DNA of 64,000 bases. Source: Bacteroidaceae bacterium (GTDB lineage: Bacteria; Bacteroidota; Bacteroidia; Bacteroidales; Bacteroidaceae). Position 1 is the stretch's first letter. Each line of letters starts with the position of its first letter. The notes below the pieces were generated by a model that saw only the letters and a list, made by a program, of their open reading frames with translations, had not been told where the DNA came from and ran no database searches. The translations under genes and the position numbers were made by a program. Shown here one piece after another: positions 26,879-36,002 of the stretch. The stretch lies in the NCBI GenBank assembly GCA_024398635.1, contig JAKSIV010000003.1, positions 1 through 64,000 of the forward strand. Direction: 5' to 3'.

Positions 26879-28012
26879 ATGAAACAGATGATTCATTGTT
26901 GCTTCACTTCCCACGAGGAAGTGATGTTCAGAAGTCCTGATGATGTAGGAGCTTTCCTTAACATTCTGGCTTTAAGTTCATGGAAGTACGGAGTTGATAT
27001 TTTTGCCGATACGGAGATGTCCAATCATGTGCATCTTTTACTGTTTTCATCGGACAAAAAAGAGAACAAACTGTCCTATGGAATAGCGGGTAAAACAGTA
27101 CATAAAAATGGTTTCAACACGCAAGGAGGCATTCTTTATTCCGATTCCAATCAGCTGTCAGATTTTGTAAGTTCACTCAGAAAGAGATATACCTGGTATT
27201 TTGATCAGAAATATCATCGCACTGAAGGAAGGATGGGACAAAAATACTTTTTCTCATTGGTAATTGAAGGTAATTACCATATGATTTCGGCTTGCAGCTA
27301 TGTATTGAGAAATGGTTTGCATCATGGTGTTACAGGGACAGCTTTCATGTATCCCTATTCATCGATCAATGATATGTTTGTACCTGAACTTGGTAAGACC
27401 GACCGGCCATACCAAGGAAGTAATTTTTTATGTGAGTTTCGTAGGAACAAGTCCGGTCATTGGGTCAAATCAACATCTCTTCAAAATAAAACCGCTCATG
27501 GATTGATTCTTCCTTACGGTTATTCACCGATAACAGAGCGTAGTGAAATGAAGAATTACCTTCCGCGTTATTCCGAATGGCCCGATGAATGGGTTATGTC
27601 ACCATCCGGAGTATTCTTGAGACCGTGTTTTGAACAACTCAGGCAGACAGAACTTTTGTTTGTTTCGCCCGGAGCATTTGAATATAACATGTTTCGAAAA
27701 ACCGATGAAAAGTGGATTCAAGAGCAGGACCAGGACAGGAACAGCAGACCTTCAGTACAAATATCGGATATTGAACCTCTTCATTCAGATGATGATATCA
27801 AAGAATATCTTTACAACGAGCGTTCATCCACTTTCAAAAATACCAGAAGTGACATTGATCTCTGTGGTATTATTGACCGATGCATTTTACCGGAATTCAA
27901 AGTACAAACCATTTATCAGTTGAATCCCGAAAAACGCTGGGCAATACACCACATCCTCACCAATGAATTCCATGTGCAGGACAAGCAGGCTCGGCGCTGC
28001 CTGTTCCTATAA
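26879..28012 (+). CDS. REP-associated tyrosine transposase (RAYT)-like HUH nuclease, Y1 transposase family
   Basis: A 377-residue protein. Seen: the HUH metal motif as MSNHVHLLL (His 50 and His 52), a following basic helix FVSSLRKRYTWYFDQKYHRTEGRMGQKYFFSLVIE, and CSYVLRNGLHHG...YPYSS, which corresponds to the conserved YI..NP..A...YPWSS block of Y1/RAYT transposases. The likely catalytic tyrosine is Y141. Residues about 170-377 are a long extension, ending with a possible helix-turn-helix (QDKQARRCL), so it is bigger than typical 150-250-residue RAYTs. HUH Y1 enzymes nick and rejoin single-stranded hairpin DNA. A REP-like palindrome precedes the gene, and its TAA stop lies within the inner end of a 142-bp palindromic repeat. 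Lower GC than its neighbours by eye, suggesting separate ancestry. Confidence 0.8.
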   Translation: MKQMIHCCFTSHEEVMFRSPDDVGAFLNILALSSWKYGVDIFADTEMSNHVHLLLFSSDKKENKLSYGIAGKTVHKNGFNTQGGILYSDSNQLSDFVSSLRKRYTWYFDQKYHRTEGRMGQKYFFSLVIEGNYHMISACSYVLRNGLHHGVTGTAFMYPYSSINDMFVPELGKTDRPYQGSNFLCEFRRNKSGHWVKSTSLQNKTAHGLILPYGYSPITERSEMKNYLPRYSEWPDEWVMSPSGVFLRPCFEQLRQTELLFVSPGAFEYNMFRKTDEKWIQEQDQDRNSRPSVQISDIEPLHSDDDIKEYLYNERSSTFKNTRSDIDLCGIIDRCILPEFKVQTIYQLNPEKRWAIHHILTNEFHVQDKQARRCLFL

Positions 28013-28149
28013 TGTGGCCGTACTTGCAAGTGCGGGGGTTGTGAGGGCGATTTTTTGCAAGTATGGCAATAAAAATGGCCCAAACCTGCGTTTTTGGTGC
28101 CGTACTTGCGGAAAATGTGGCCCACAGAGCATCTGCCTGCAAGTACGGC
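28008..28149 (-). repeat. 142-bp composite palindromic repeat, right copy (inverted)
   Basis: Reverse-complement partner of 24431-24572. The inner end TATAATGTGG supplies the RAYT stop codon (TAA at 28010-28012), and the outer end GCAAGTACGGC stops six bases short of the CoA-transferase stop codon. It contains both paired-hairpin units. Lying between two convergent genes, it may act as a two-way terminator whatever its origin. Confidence 0.88.
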
Positions 28150-28154
28150 ATCAA

Positions 28155-29636
28155 TTAGAACTCAGCCAGGTGCATGTCGCCCTTCTCGGCGAGGGCTTTG
28201 TGGAGAGCAAAGGCTTTGTCGAGGGCGTGACTGGTCTGGCCTTTCCCGGCAATCTTGAGGTAGTCCCACATGAGCTGCTTGTAGTCGGGGTGTACGCAGT
28301 TCTCAATGATGCACTTGGCGCGCTGGGCGGGTGACTTGCCACGCAAGTCGGCAATACCCTGCTCGGTGATGAGAACCTTGACGCTGTGCTCGTTGTGATC
28401 CACATGCGAGCACATTGGAACGATGGCGCTTATCTTGCCTCCCTTGGCTACCGACGGGCAGCTGAAGATAGAAATGAATGCGTTGCGGGTGAAATCGGCC
28501 GAACCGCCCACACCGTTCATCATCTTGACTCCGCTTACATGGGTCGAGTTGACGTTGCCGTAGATATCGGCTTCAAGAGCAGTGTTCATTGCGATAAGTC
28601 CAAGACGGCGTGCAATCTCGGGGCTGTTTGAAATCTCAGTAGGACGGAGCACCAGCTTGTCCTTGAAGAAGTTCATATCATCGTAGATGCCTTGCAGGGT
28701 CTCGTTACTTACGCTCAATGATGAACTTGAACCGAACTTGCAGTGGCCCTCACGCATCAGGTCGATGACCGAATCCTGGATAACCTCAGTGTACATCTGG
28801 AATGCGGGAACCGACGGATCCTCTCCGAGCGCGCCCAGCACAGCATTCGCAACATTACCTACACCGCTCTGCAGAGGCAGGAATGTAGAAGGAATGATAC
28901 CGCGCTTAAGGTCGCTGATAAGGAACTGTGCAACGTTATGACCTATCTGAAGGGTGGTCTCATCAGGAGCGGTGAAGCCGCGCGCCTCATCGGGGATGTT
29001 GACTTCTACTATACCTATGATCTTGGAGGGATCAACCTGGATGTAATCCTTACCTATATGGTCACTGGGCTGATATACCGGAATCTCACGGCGATAAGGA
29101 GGATCGGCAGGCTCATAAATGTCGTGCAGACCTTTGGCGCAACGTGCATGAGCAGCATTCAGCTCAATGATAATCTTTTCGGCCATACGGGCTACTGTAG
29201 GAGCGATGCCCACACCTGCCGTTACCCAAATCTTTCCGTCATCCGAGACATCAAAGGCCTCCATGATGCCCACATTGAGTTTGCCGTAGAACCCGTAACG
29301 CATCTCCTGTGCCATCTGGCTCAGGTTGATATCGTTATATGCAATCTCACCATTGTTGACTGCAGTGCGGAAATCCTTGTTTGTGGTGTAGGGAGCGCGG
29401 TACTTGATAGCATGTTCACGAGACAGGATTCCGTCGCATGAATCGCCGGTAGAGGCACCGGTAAAGATACTTATCTGAAACTCCTGACCTTTCTCGTGGA
29501 GCTCATGGGCCATTAAACCGATCTCATGAGTGACAGCCTTGGGAGTACCTGCGGGGGTAAATCCGCTCAAACCTACGTTGTCACCGTTCTTGACATAGCG
29601 TGCTGCCTCGGCAGCAGTCATTTTTTTGAAAGCCAT
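28155..29636 (-). CDS. Acetyl-CoA hydrolase/transferase family (succinate or propionate CoA-transferase type)
   Basis: A 493-residue class I CoA-transferase. Seen: MAFKKMTAAEAARYVKNGDNVGLSGFTPAGTPKAV at the start, SGVGNVANAVLGALGE (CoA-binding glycine loop), MYTEVIQDSVIDL with the probable catalytic Glu, and EHSVKVLITEQGIADLRG near the C terminus. In succinate and propionate producers such enzymes exchange CoA between succinyl- or propionyl-CoA and acetate or succinate, a role that fits Bacteroidales fermentation. The start at 29636 was chosen over 29681 because the latter lies upstream of family homology and close to the -7 element. Transcribed divergently from miaB. Confidence 0.88.
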   Translation of the reverse strand: MAFKKMTAAEAARYVKNGDNVGLSGFTPAGTPKAVTHEIGLMAHELHEKGQEFQISIFTGASTGDSCDGILSREHAIKYRAPYTTNKDFRTAVNNGEIAYNDINLSQMAQEMRYGFYGKLNVGIMEAFDVSDDGKIWVTAGVGIAPTVARMAEKIIIELNAAHARCAKGLHDIYEPADPPYRREIPVYQPSDHIGKDYIQVDPSKIIGIVEVNIPDEARGFTAPDETTLQIGHNVAQFLISDLKRGIIPSTFLPLQSGVGNVANAVLGALGEDPSVPAFQMYTEVIQDSVIDLMREGHCKFGSSSSLSVSNETLQGIYDDMNFFKDKLVLRPTEISNSPEIARRLGLIAMNTALEADIYGNVNSTHVSGVKMMNGVGGSADFTRNAFISIFSCPSVAKGGKISAIVPMCSHVDHNEHSVKVLITEQGIADLRGKSPAQRAKCIIENCVHPDYKQLMWDYLKIAGKGQTSHALDKAFALHKALAEKGDMHLAEF

Positions 29637-29682
29637 GATGATATATTTTATACTTGTTTGACGTCTTGGGTACAAAATCACG

Positions 29683-29690
29683 CAAAATTA
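29683..29690 (-). promoter_or_regulatory. Putative -7 element for the CoA-transferase gene
   Basis: Minus strand TAATTTTG matches TAnnTTTG, about 46 bases before the ATG at 29636. A weaker plus-strand TAAATTCG at 29753-29760 may serve miaB on the other side. Confidence 0.5.
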
Positions 29691-29780
29691 ACCATTACCT
29701 TAAATAAAAACAAGACTGATGCATCGGAATTCGGCATGTGGCGGAAAATGAGTAAATTCGCAGCCGTTAGAGAAAGGAAT

Positions 29781-31109
29781 ATGGAAGAGAGCAACAAGAA
29801 ACTGTTCATTGAGACCTACGGCTGCCAGATGAATGTGGCCGACAGTGAGGTTATCGCTTCGATTATGCGTATGGCAGGTTATGAACCTACCGACAGCATT
29901 GATGAGGCCGATGCCATATTCCTGAACACCTGCTCAATCCGTGAGAATGCCGAGCAGAAGATCTGGAACCGCCTTGAGGCGCTGAACGCCATGAAAAAGA
30001 AGAGAAAGAGCCTGTACATAGGCGTTATGGGATGTATGGCCGAGCGTACCAAAGAGGATCTGACAGAAAACCACCATGTGGATGTGGTATGCGGACCTGA
30101 TGCATATCTGTCATTGCCGGACCTGATGGCACAGGTTGAGGCCGGTCACAAAGCGATGGATGTGGAGCTCTCCACAACCGAGACATACCGCGACATCATA
30201 CCGGAGCGCATATGCGGCAACCACATAAGCGGATTCGTATCGATAATGCGAGGCTGCAACAATTTCTGCCACTACTGCATTGTCCCCTACACCCGCGGAC
30301 GTGAGCGCAGCCGTGACCCGCAGAGCATACTGAACGAGGTGCTTGACCTTAAGAAAAAAGGTTACAAAGAGATCACTCTTTTAGGCCAGAACGTCAACTC
30401 ATACAAGTTTGAAAACGGTGAATCCACCGTAGGATTCCCTGAGCTTCTGCGTATGGTTGCCGAGGCTGTTCCGCAGATGAGGGTAAGGTTCACAACATCA
30501 CACCCCAAGGATATGAGCGACGAAACTCTGCACGTAATAGCAGAGATTCCCAATATATGCCGCCATATACACCTGCCCGTACAGAGCGGAAGTTCACGCA
30601 TCCTCAAACTGATGAACCGCAAATACACGCGCGAATGGTATCTGGAGCGCGTTGACGCTATCAAACGCATCATCCCCGATTGCGGTCTTACAACCGATAT
30701 GTTTACAGGCTATCACTCTGAAACAGAGGAAGATCACCAGGAGAGTCTGTCACTCATGAGTGAATGCCGGTTTGACGCTTCGTTTATGTTCCGCTATTCG
30801 GAGCGTCCTGGAACATACGCCAGCAAGCATCTGCCCGATAACGTTCCGGAGGAGATCAAGATCCGTCGCCTGAACGAGATGATAGAACTCCAGAACCAGC
30901 TTTCACTGGAACGTAACCGGGAGTGCATCGGTCATGAATATGAAGTGCTTGCCGAAGGATACTCCAAACGCTCGCGTCAGCAATTGTACGGACGTACCGA
31001 ACAAAACCGTACGGTAGTGTTTGACAAGGGCACGCATAGACCGGGAGATTTCCTTACAGTCCGCATCACTGACGCAACCTCCGCAACACTCTTCGGAACT
31101 GAAAAATGA
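29781..31109 (+). CDS. miaB: tRNA-2-methylthio-N6-dimethylallyladenosine synthase
   Basis: Radical-SAM methylthiotransferase that adds a methylthio group to i6A37 of tRNAs reading UNN codons. Seen: 442 residues; the N-terminal UPF0004 domain with Cys of YGCQMN, NTCSIRENAEQK and GCMAER; the radical-SAM motif CNNFCHYCIVPYTRGRERSR; and a C-terminal TRAM domain (about 375-442). The frame is open 255 bases further upstream, but those residues overlap the CoA-transferase promoter and are not family-like, so the ATG at 29781 is chosen. The TGA stop is the start of REP family A copy 3. Confidence 0.96.
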   Translation: MEESNKKLFIETYGCQMNVADSEVIASIMRMAGYEPTDSIDEADAIFLNTCSIRENAEQKIWNRLEALNAMKKKRKSLYIGVMGCMAERTKEDLTENHHVDVVCGPDAYLSLPDLMAQVEAGHKAMDVELSTTETYRDIIPERICGNHISGFVSIMRGCNNFCHYCIVPYTRGRERSRDPQSILNEVLDLKKKGYKEITLLGQNVNSYKFENGESTVGFPELLRMVAEAVPQMRVRFTTSHPKDMSDETLHVIAEIPNICRHIHLPVQSGSSRILKLMNRKYTREWYLERVDAIKRIIPDCGLTTDMFTGYHSETEEDHQESLSLMSECRFDASFMFRYSERPGTYASKHLPDNVPEEIKIRRLNEMIELQNQLSLERNRECIGHEYEVLAEGYSKRSRQQLYGRTEQNRTVVFDKGTHRPGDFLTVRITDATSATLFGTEK

Positions 31110-31137
31110 TACACTTGGGGTCTGTCCCCAATTGTAC
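31107..31137. repeat. REP-like palindrome, family A, copy 3 (overlaps miaB stop)
   Basis: TGATACACTTGGGG, loop TCTGT, CCCCAATTGTACT; one mismatch in the stem. Same orientation as copy 1. The first three bases are the in-frame TGA of miaB. It is followed by TATTTGGGACTGAATTG, which repeats part of the core. Confidence 0.82.
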
Positions 31138-31210
31138 TATTTGGGACTGAATTGAACTGAAAACCAGCAAAAAAAGCTTAAAACACTTGACAAGGGGGTA
31201 CGCGGGGTAT

Positions 31211-31218
31211 TATCTTTG
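31211..31218 (+). promoter_or_regulatory. Putative -7 element for the methyltransferase-ftsX unit
   Basis: TATCTTTG matches TAnnTTTG, with TTG at 31187-31189 as -33 (21-base spacing). The upstream alternative start (TTG at 31216) lies inside this element, so translation should begin at 31255. Confidence 0.65.
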
Positions 31219-31254
31219 CGGGACTTTGCGCGCGCCAGCGTGCGTACATATAGA

Positions 31255-32169
31255 ATGATTTATCAGGATTTTAAGCCTTGTCCCATATGCGGAGCGTCGG
31301 GGCAGATTCCCTATGCGGGCTGCACTGACTTTTCTGTAAGCAAAGAGCCATATACTCTCATGCGTTGCCCCACATGCGGAGTCGTATATACTCTTGACCC
31401 CCCGGCAGAGGAGAATATGTACAGATATGACAAGCAGAGAGTAAACCTGAAACTCAAACTGGGAGATTCTCCTTCGGGCCTCATCGGCAATCTTTACTAT
31501 CATGTCAGAAGACGGATGCTGCGCAAAAAGGTGCGTATCGTCGAGTCACAGGCTTACCGTACAAGCGGTACGCTGCTCAACTACGGAGCCAAAACTGGTT
31601 TCTTCTCTCACAAAATGGAAAAACGCGGATGGAAAGTGACATCGGTAGAGAAATACCATGAAGAGAGGCTTTTCTCACTCGAGATGTTTCATCACCGCAT
31701 GATTGACGTACCCGAGATGGATACACTGCACGCCGGAACGTTTGACGTGATAACCATGTGGCATGTATTTGAGCACAGTTATCACCCCAATGAACTTCTG
31801 GACAGATTCTACGAGCTGTTAAGACCGGGAGGAATAATGGTCATAGCCTGTCCTAACATACGTTCTACCGATGCCATGCATTACGGTCCCTACTGGGCTG
31901 CATACAATGTACCCCGACACCTGTGGCATTTTGACCCCAATTCCATAAGCGAGCTGGCCCACAGGCACGGATTCACACTGATGCACCATGAAAAGATGCC
32001 GTATGACAGTTTCTACATATCGATTCTTTCAGAGAAACAAAAGAGACACAGGATGGCTTTCATACGCGGAATGATCCAGGGATTCCGTTCCTGGAGAATT
32101 TCGGTAACCAAACGCGGTAAAAGCAGTTCGATAGTATATGTTTTCAGAAAAAGGATAACACCCGAATAA
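31255..32169 (+). CDS. SAM-dependent methyltransferase with N-terminal zinc ribbon
   Basis: A 304-residue protein. Seen: CPICG (residues about 9-13) and CPTCG (about 41-45), which could form a rubredoxin-like zinc knuckle, then a class I methyltransferase domain with LLNYGAKTGFFSHKMEKRGWKVTSVEK (variant of the DxGxG motif I), TFDVITMWHVFEHSYHPNELLDRFYELLRPGGIMVIACPN. This Methyltransf_23-type layout is common in Bacteroidota and often acts on lipids or glycans, but the substrate is unknown. It ends one base before ftsX, so it is likely co-transcribed. Confidence 0.82.
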   Translation: MIYQDFKPCPICGASGQIPYAGCTDFSVSKEPYTLMRCPTCGVVYTLDPPAEENMYRYDKQRVNLKLKLGDSPSGLIGNLYYHVRRRMLRKKVRIVESQAYRTSGTLLNYGAKTGFFSHKMEKRGWKVTSVEKYHEERLFSLEMFHHRMIDVPEMDTLHAGTFDVITMWHVFEHSYHPNELLDRFYELLRPGGIMVIACPNIRSTDAMHYGPYWAAYNVPRHLWHFDPNSISELAHRHGFTLMHHEKMPYDSFYISILSEKQKRHRMAFIRGMIQGFRSWRISVTKRGKSSSIVYVFRKRITPE

Positions 32170-32170
32170 T

Positions 32171-33043
32171 ATGGTCAAACAAAAGAAAAAGAGGAAGATA
32201 GACCTGCTGTTCATTACGGCATGCATCAGTACGTCACTTGTACTGCTGCTCATAGGTATTGTGGCCTTGCTGCTGCTCACGGCAAATGACCTGTCGCGCC
32301 ACCTGAAACAGGAGATGACAGTTGAGGTCATTCTCACAGAGAGCATTACAGAGACTCAGTTCACCTCTTTGAGACGAAGCATCGAGGCATCGCCCTACTG
32401 CGCCGTGTGCTCATACATTTCCAAGGAGGATGCACTCAGGGATATGACAAAGGCCATGGGCACTGACCCTTCACAGTTCCTGGAGTACAACCCGTTCTAC
32501 GCATCTCTCAACATACGTCTGGAGGCCGATTACGCCTGTAACGACAGCCTGAAAGTGATTGAAAAGAAGATTTCAGCCAAAGAGGGTGTACGTGAGGTGA
32601 AATGGCAGAAAGACCTGTTGGATATCATCAACAGCAACATCCGCAAAGTGGCAGGCATACTGCTGATTCTGGCCGTAATACTTTCGCTGGTATCCTTCAC
32701 GCTGATAAACAACACCATAAAACTGACCATATACTCCCAGCGTTTCATCCTGTACTCAATGAAACTGGTAGGAGCCAAATGGTCTTTCATACGCAAGCCG
32801 TTCATAAGGCGCAACCTGTGGATAGGTCTTGTGTCGGCCCTGCTCACATGCCTTATGATCTGGTATGGTCTTAAGGTTGGACTCAAATACGAGCCGTGGC
32901 TTATAATGCTTTCAGAGCCCAAGATCATCATTCCCGTGTTCATCGTGGTCATCCTGATAGGACTGCTCATTACCGGAGTTTGCGCCCTGCATTCAGTAAA
33001 CCGTTTCCTGAGGATGAAATCGGGAGAACTTCATTATGTCTAA
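32171..33043 (+). CDS. ftsX: Cell division protein FtsX (permease-like)
   Basis: A 290-residue membrane protein that partners FtsE and transmits signals to periplasmic wall hydrolases. Seen: a basic cytoplasmic start, first membrane helix at about 13-38, a periplasmic FtsX extracellular domain (residues about 50-150, LKQEMTVEVILTESITETQF...), then three C-terminal membrane helices (about 160-182, 212-232 and 250-272). No FtsE is nearby, which is usual in this phylum. First gene of a long housekeeping run to folK. Confidence 0.92.
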   Translation: MVKQKKKRKIDLLFITACISTSLVLLLIGIVALLLLTANDLSRHLKQEMTVEVILTESITETQFTSLRRSIEASPYCAVCSYISKEDALRDMTKAMGTDPSQFLEYNPFYASLNIRLEADYACNDSLKVIEKKISAKEGVREVKWQKDLLDIINSNIRKVAGILLILAVILSLVSFTLINNTIKLTIYSQRFILYSMKLVGAKWSFIRKPFIRRNLWIGLVSALLTCLMIWYGLKVGLKYEPWLIMLSEPKIIIPVFIVVILIGLLITGVCALHSVNRFLRMKSGELHYV

Positions 33044-33067
33044 CCCTTAATTCTCAATATTCTGATT

Positions 33068-33316
33068 ATGGATAAGAAAAAATTCGCCTTTACAAAGACA
33101 AATTACATCCTGACCGCCGTCGGAATGGCAATCATCATCATCGGACTTCTTCTGATGACAGGTCCCAACTGCACAAATGATTACTTTGAACCCGATATTT
33201 TCAGTGTACGCCGCATTAAGGTAGCTCCCATTGTGACCCTTATCGGATTCATCACCGTAATCGCAGCCATTGCTTATAAACCTAAAGCCGATAAAGAGGA
33301 GGACAAGACAGAATGA
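33068..33316 (+). CDS. DUF3098 small membrane protein
   Basis: An 82-residue protein with two membrane segments (about residues 15-33 and 58-75), [30 protein letters not shown] and [17 protein letters not shown], and an acidic tail. It matches the small DUF3098 family that sits between ftsX and uppP in Bacteroidota. Its stop overlaps the uppP ATG by 4 bases. Function unknown; position suggests a role in envelope or division. Confidence 0.85.
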   Translation: MDKKKFAFTKTNYILTAVGMAIIIIGLLLMTGPNCTNDYFEPDIFSVRRIKVAPIVTLIGFITVIAAIAYKPKADKEEDKTE

Positions 33317-34134
33317 GTTGGTTTGAATCACTTCTGTTGGGATTGCTGCAGGGCCTGACAGAATATCTTCCCATAAGCAGCAGCGGACACCTGGCAATCG
33401 CGTCATCGCTGTTCGGTATAGACGGCGAGCAGAACCTGGCCTTTACCGTAATAGTTCACATAGCCACCGTATTAAGCACCGTGGTAATATTGTGGAAGGA
33501 GATTGTATGGATACTGCAGGACCTGTTTACCCGCCAAAGCTGGAAAAGTTACAGCGGTTTGAACGAGGGCACCCGATATGCCGTCAATATCCTCATATCC
33601 ATGATACCCGTGGGTGTTGTGGGAGTGTTCTTCAAGGATAGAATTGAAGATATCTTCGGCTCCGGAACGACAGTTGTAGGCTGTTGCCTGCTCGTAACCG
33701 CAGCACTGCTGGCCTTCTCTTATTGGGCAAAACCTCGTCAGAAAGAGCGTATAACCGGCTGGCACGCATTCGTGATCGGTATAGCACAGGCTATTGCCGT
33801 ACTTCCTGGCTTGTCACGTTCAGGCTCGACAATTGCAACCGGACTTCTGCTGGGTGACAAAAAGGAAAAGCTGGCTCAGTTCTCATTCCTGATGGTGATA
33901 CCCCCCATACTGGGTGAGGCCCTTCTGGATATGAAAGACCTGATTGAATCGGCCGGGGCAGGTGCAAATGGAAGTGAAACCGGTATCGGAGTGCTCATAA
34001 TAGGATTCCTGGCTGCTTTCCTGTCCGGATGCGCAGCCTGCAAATGGATGATATCAATCGTGCGCAAGGGCAAACTGATATGGTTCGGCGTCTACTGCGC
34101 CATTGTAGGACTTGTAACACTCTTGTTCCTGTAA
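33313..34134 (+). CDS. uppP: Undecaprenyl-diphosphatase
   Basis: Removes a phosphate from undecaprenyl pyrophosphate at the outer face of the inner membrane, recycling the carrier for peptidoglycan and O-glycans. Seen: 273 residues, [29 protein letters not shown] at the N terminus (catalytic Glu, Ser and His), a later [13 protein letters not shown] motif, and about seven to eight membrane segments. Known to confer bacitracin tolerance when abundant. Overlaps DUF3098 and is followed by truB after 3 bases. Confidence 0.95.
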   Translation: MSWFESLLLGLLQGLTEYLPISSSGHLAIASSLFGIDGEQNLAFTVIVHIATVLSTVVILWKEIVWILQDLFTRQSWKSYSGLNEGTRYAVNILISMIPVGVVGVFFKDRIEDIFGSGTTVVGCCLLVTAALLAFSYWAKPRQKERITGWHAFVIGIAQAIAVLPGLSRSGSTIATGLLLGDKKEKLAQFSFLMVIPPILGEALLDMKDLIESAGAGANGSETGIGVLIIGFLAAFLSGCAACKWMISIVRKGKLIWFGVYCAIVGLVTLLFL

Positions 34135-34137
34135 GAG

Positions 34138-34851
34138 ATGAATTTTCAGGAGGGAGTAATACTTGCGTTTGACAAGCCGTACCGCTGGACATCGTTCGAT
34201 GTGGTAGGTAAGGTCCGTTGGCTGATATGCCGCCGTTTGGGAGTGAAAAAACTCAAGGTGGGACATGCAGGCACGCTGGACCCGCTGGCAACAGGTGTAC
34301 TGATCGTGTGCACCGGCCGGGCCACCAAGCGCATCGAGGAACTTCAGTCAGGCACAAAAGAGTATTACGCCACAATACGTTTGGGAGCAACCACCCCATC
34401 GTATGACCTGGAAAAACCCATTGACGCCACCTATCCCACGGAGCATATTACCCGTGAGATGGTTGAAGAGGCTCTGACCCGTTTCAGAGGAAAGATAGAA
34501 CAGGTTCCGCCCACATTCTCGGCCTGTAAGGTTGACGGTAAACGCGCCTACAAGATGGCCCGTAAGGGAGATGAGGTGGAGCTCAAACCCAAGACTCTGG
34601 TCATTGACGAGATTGAACTTACCGATTGCAATCTGCCGGATATAACCATCCGTGTGGTCTGCAGCAAGGGTACATACATAAGGGCATTGGCCCGTGATAT
34701 TGGTGAGGCTTTGCAGAGCGGAGGACATCTGATAGCCCTGAGACGAACCCGGGTGGGCAACTTCAAGGCCGATGACTGCCTCAATCCGGAGAAATTCAGC
34801 GAGTGGCTGGATAACGCCGAAATAGAGATGCCGCAAAAGGAAAATGATTAA
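34138..34851 (+). CDS. truB: tRNA pseudouridine-55 synthase
   Basis: Isomerises U55 in the T-arm of tRNAs. Seen: 237 residues, ILAFDKPYRWTSFDVVGKVR, KVGHAGTLDPLATGVLIVCTGRATKRI (catalytic Asp in GTLDPLA), YYATIRLGATTPSYDLE and the C-terminal KGTYIRALARDIGEALQSGGHLIALRRTRVG. Slightly shorter than E. coli TruB, missing the extra C-terminal domain, as is common in this phylum. Confidence 0.96.
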   Translation: MNFQEGVILAFDKPYRWTSFDVVGKVRWLICRRLGVKKLKVGHAGTLDPLATGVLIVCTGRATKRIEELQSGTKEYYATIRLGATTPSYDLEKPIDATYPTEHITREMVEEALTRFRGKIEQVPPTFSACKVDGKRAYKMARKGDEVELKPKTLVIDEIELTDCNLPDITIRVVCSKGTYIRALARDIGEALQSGGHLIALRRTRVGNFKADDCLNPEKFSEWLDNAEIEMPQKEND

Positions 34852-34878
34852 CAAATAACTATAAACACAAAAAAGGGA

Positions 34879-35997
34879 ATGAAACTATCACAATTCAAAT
34901 TCAAACTCCCCGAGGACAGGATTGCACAGTATCCTGTAGAACACCGCGACGAATCAAGACTGATGGTCGTGCACAAGAAATCAGATGAGATTGAACATGT
35001 GCTGTTCAAGGACATCCTGAAATACTTTGATGAAAAGGACGTTTTCGTATTCAACGACACCCGTGTTTTCCCCGCCCGCATGTACGGCAACAAGGAGAAG
35101 ACCGGTGCATGCATCGAAGTCTTCCTGCTGCGTGAGCTGCGTGAAGAGAACCTGCTGTGGGACGTACAGGTAGATCCCGCCCGTAAGATCCGCATCGGAA
35201 ACAAGCTTTACTTTGGTGAGGACAACTCAATGGTGGCCGAAGTAATTGACAACACCACATCACGCGGCCGTGTACTGCGTTTCCTCTATGACGGGCCGCA
35301 CGATGAATTCAAGAAAGCACTCTATGCTCTTGGCGAAGCTCCCATTCCTACCTACATGAAACGTAAGGCCTGCGCATGGACTTATGATGAGGAGGGAAAG
35401 GTTGCCTCCAAGCCTATGGCTCAGAAAGAGGACGGCGATTTCTGCGATGAGGACAGCTTCCAGACAATCTTTGCCGCCAATGAGGGTGCAGTTACCGCTC
35501 CTACAGCCGGCCTTCACTTCAGCCGTGAGCTGATGAAACGTATGGAGATCAAGGGAGTGGACCGCGCATTCATAACCATGCACTGCGGTCTGGGCAACTT
35601 CCGCGAGATTGACGTCGAGGACCTGACCAAACACAAGATGGAGTCCGAAGAGATGTACGTGACACAGGAGTGCACCGATATCGTCAACAACGCCAAGCTG
35701 GGAGGTCACAAGATTTGCGCCATAGGCAACACCGTAAACCGCGCGTTGGAGACTGTGGTAGGTACAGACCATCTTATCAAGCCATTCGAGGGTTGGACCA
35801 ACAAGTTCATATTCCCGCCCTACACATTCTGCGTTGCAGACAGTATGGTAAGCAACTTCCAACTGCCCGAATCAATACAGCTCATGCTCACCTGCGCATA
35901 CGGAGGCTATGAGAAAGTCATGGCTGCATACAACCTGGCTGTCAAGGAGGGCTACCGCTTTGGTTGCTACGGTGACGCAATGCTTATAACCGACTGA
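34879..35997 (+). CDS. queA: tRNA preQ1(34) S-adenosylmethionine ribosyltransferase-isomerase
   Basis: Transfers and isomerises the ribosyl moiety of SAM to preQ1 in tRNA, giving epoxyqueuosine. Seen: 372 residues beginning [66 protein letters not shown] and the C-terminal [17 protein letters not shown]...[12 protein letters not shown]. Lies between truB and folK with short gaps. Confidence 0.96.
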   Translation: MKLSQFKFKLPEDRIAQYPVEHRDESRLMVVHKKSDEIEHVLFKDILKYFDEKDVFVFNDTRVFPARMYGNKEKTGACIEVFLLRELREENLLWDVQVDPARKIRIGNKLYFGEDNSMVAEVIDNTTSRGRVLRFLYDGPHDEFKKALYALGEAPIPTYMKRKACAWTYDEEGKVASKPMAQKEDGDFCDEDSFQTIFAANEGAVTAPTAGLHFSRELMKRMEIKGVDRAFITMHCGLGNFREIDVEDLTKHKMESEEMYVTQECTDIVNNAKLGGHKICAIGNTVNRALETVVGTDHLIKPFEGWTNKFIFPPYTFCVADSMVSNFQLPESIQLMLTCAYGGYEKVMAAYNLAVKEGYRFGCYGDAMLITD

Positions 35998-36002
35998 GAC
36001 TG

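Noticed and set aside
24431..28149. Reading the helicase/RAYT segment as a classic composite transposon or an anti-phage defence island
   Set aside because: There is no target-site duplication that I can see at the outer ends, no second transposase, and the helicase resembles a common chromosomal Pif1-type gene. I keep the repeat-enclosed structure as a finding but not those labels.
29526..29780. N-terminal extension of about 85 residues on miaB
   Set aside because: Not family-like, antisense to the start of the CoA-transferase gene and overlapping its promoter; MiaB homology begins at the ATG at 29781.
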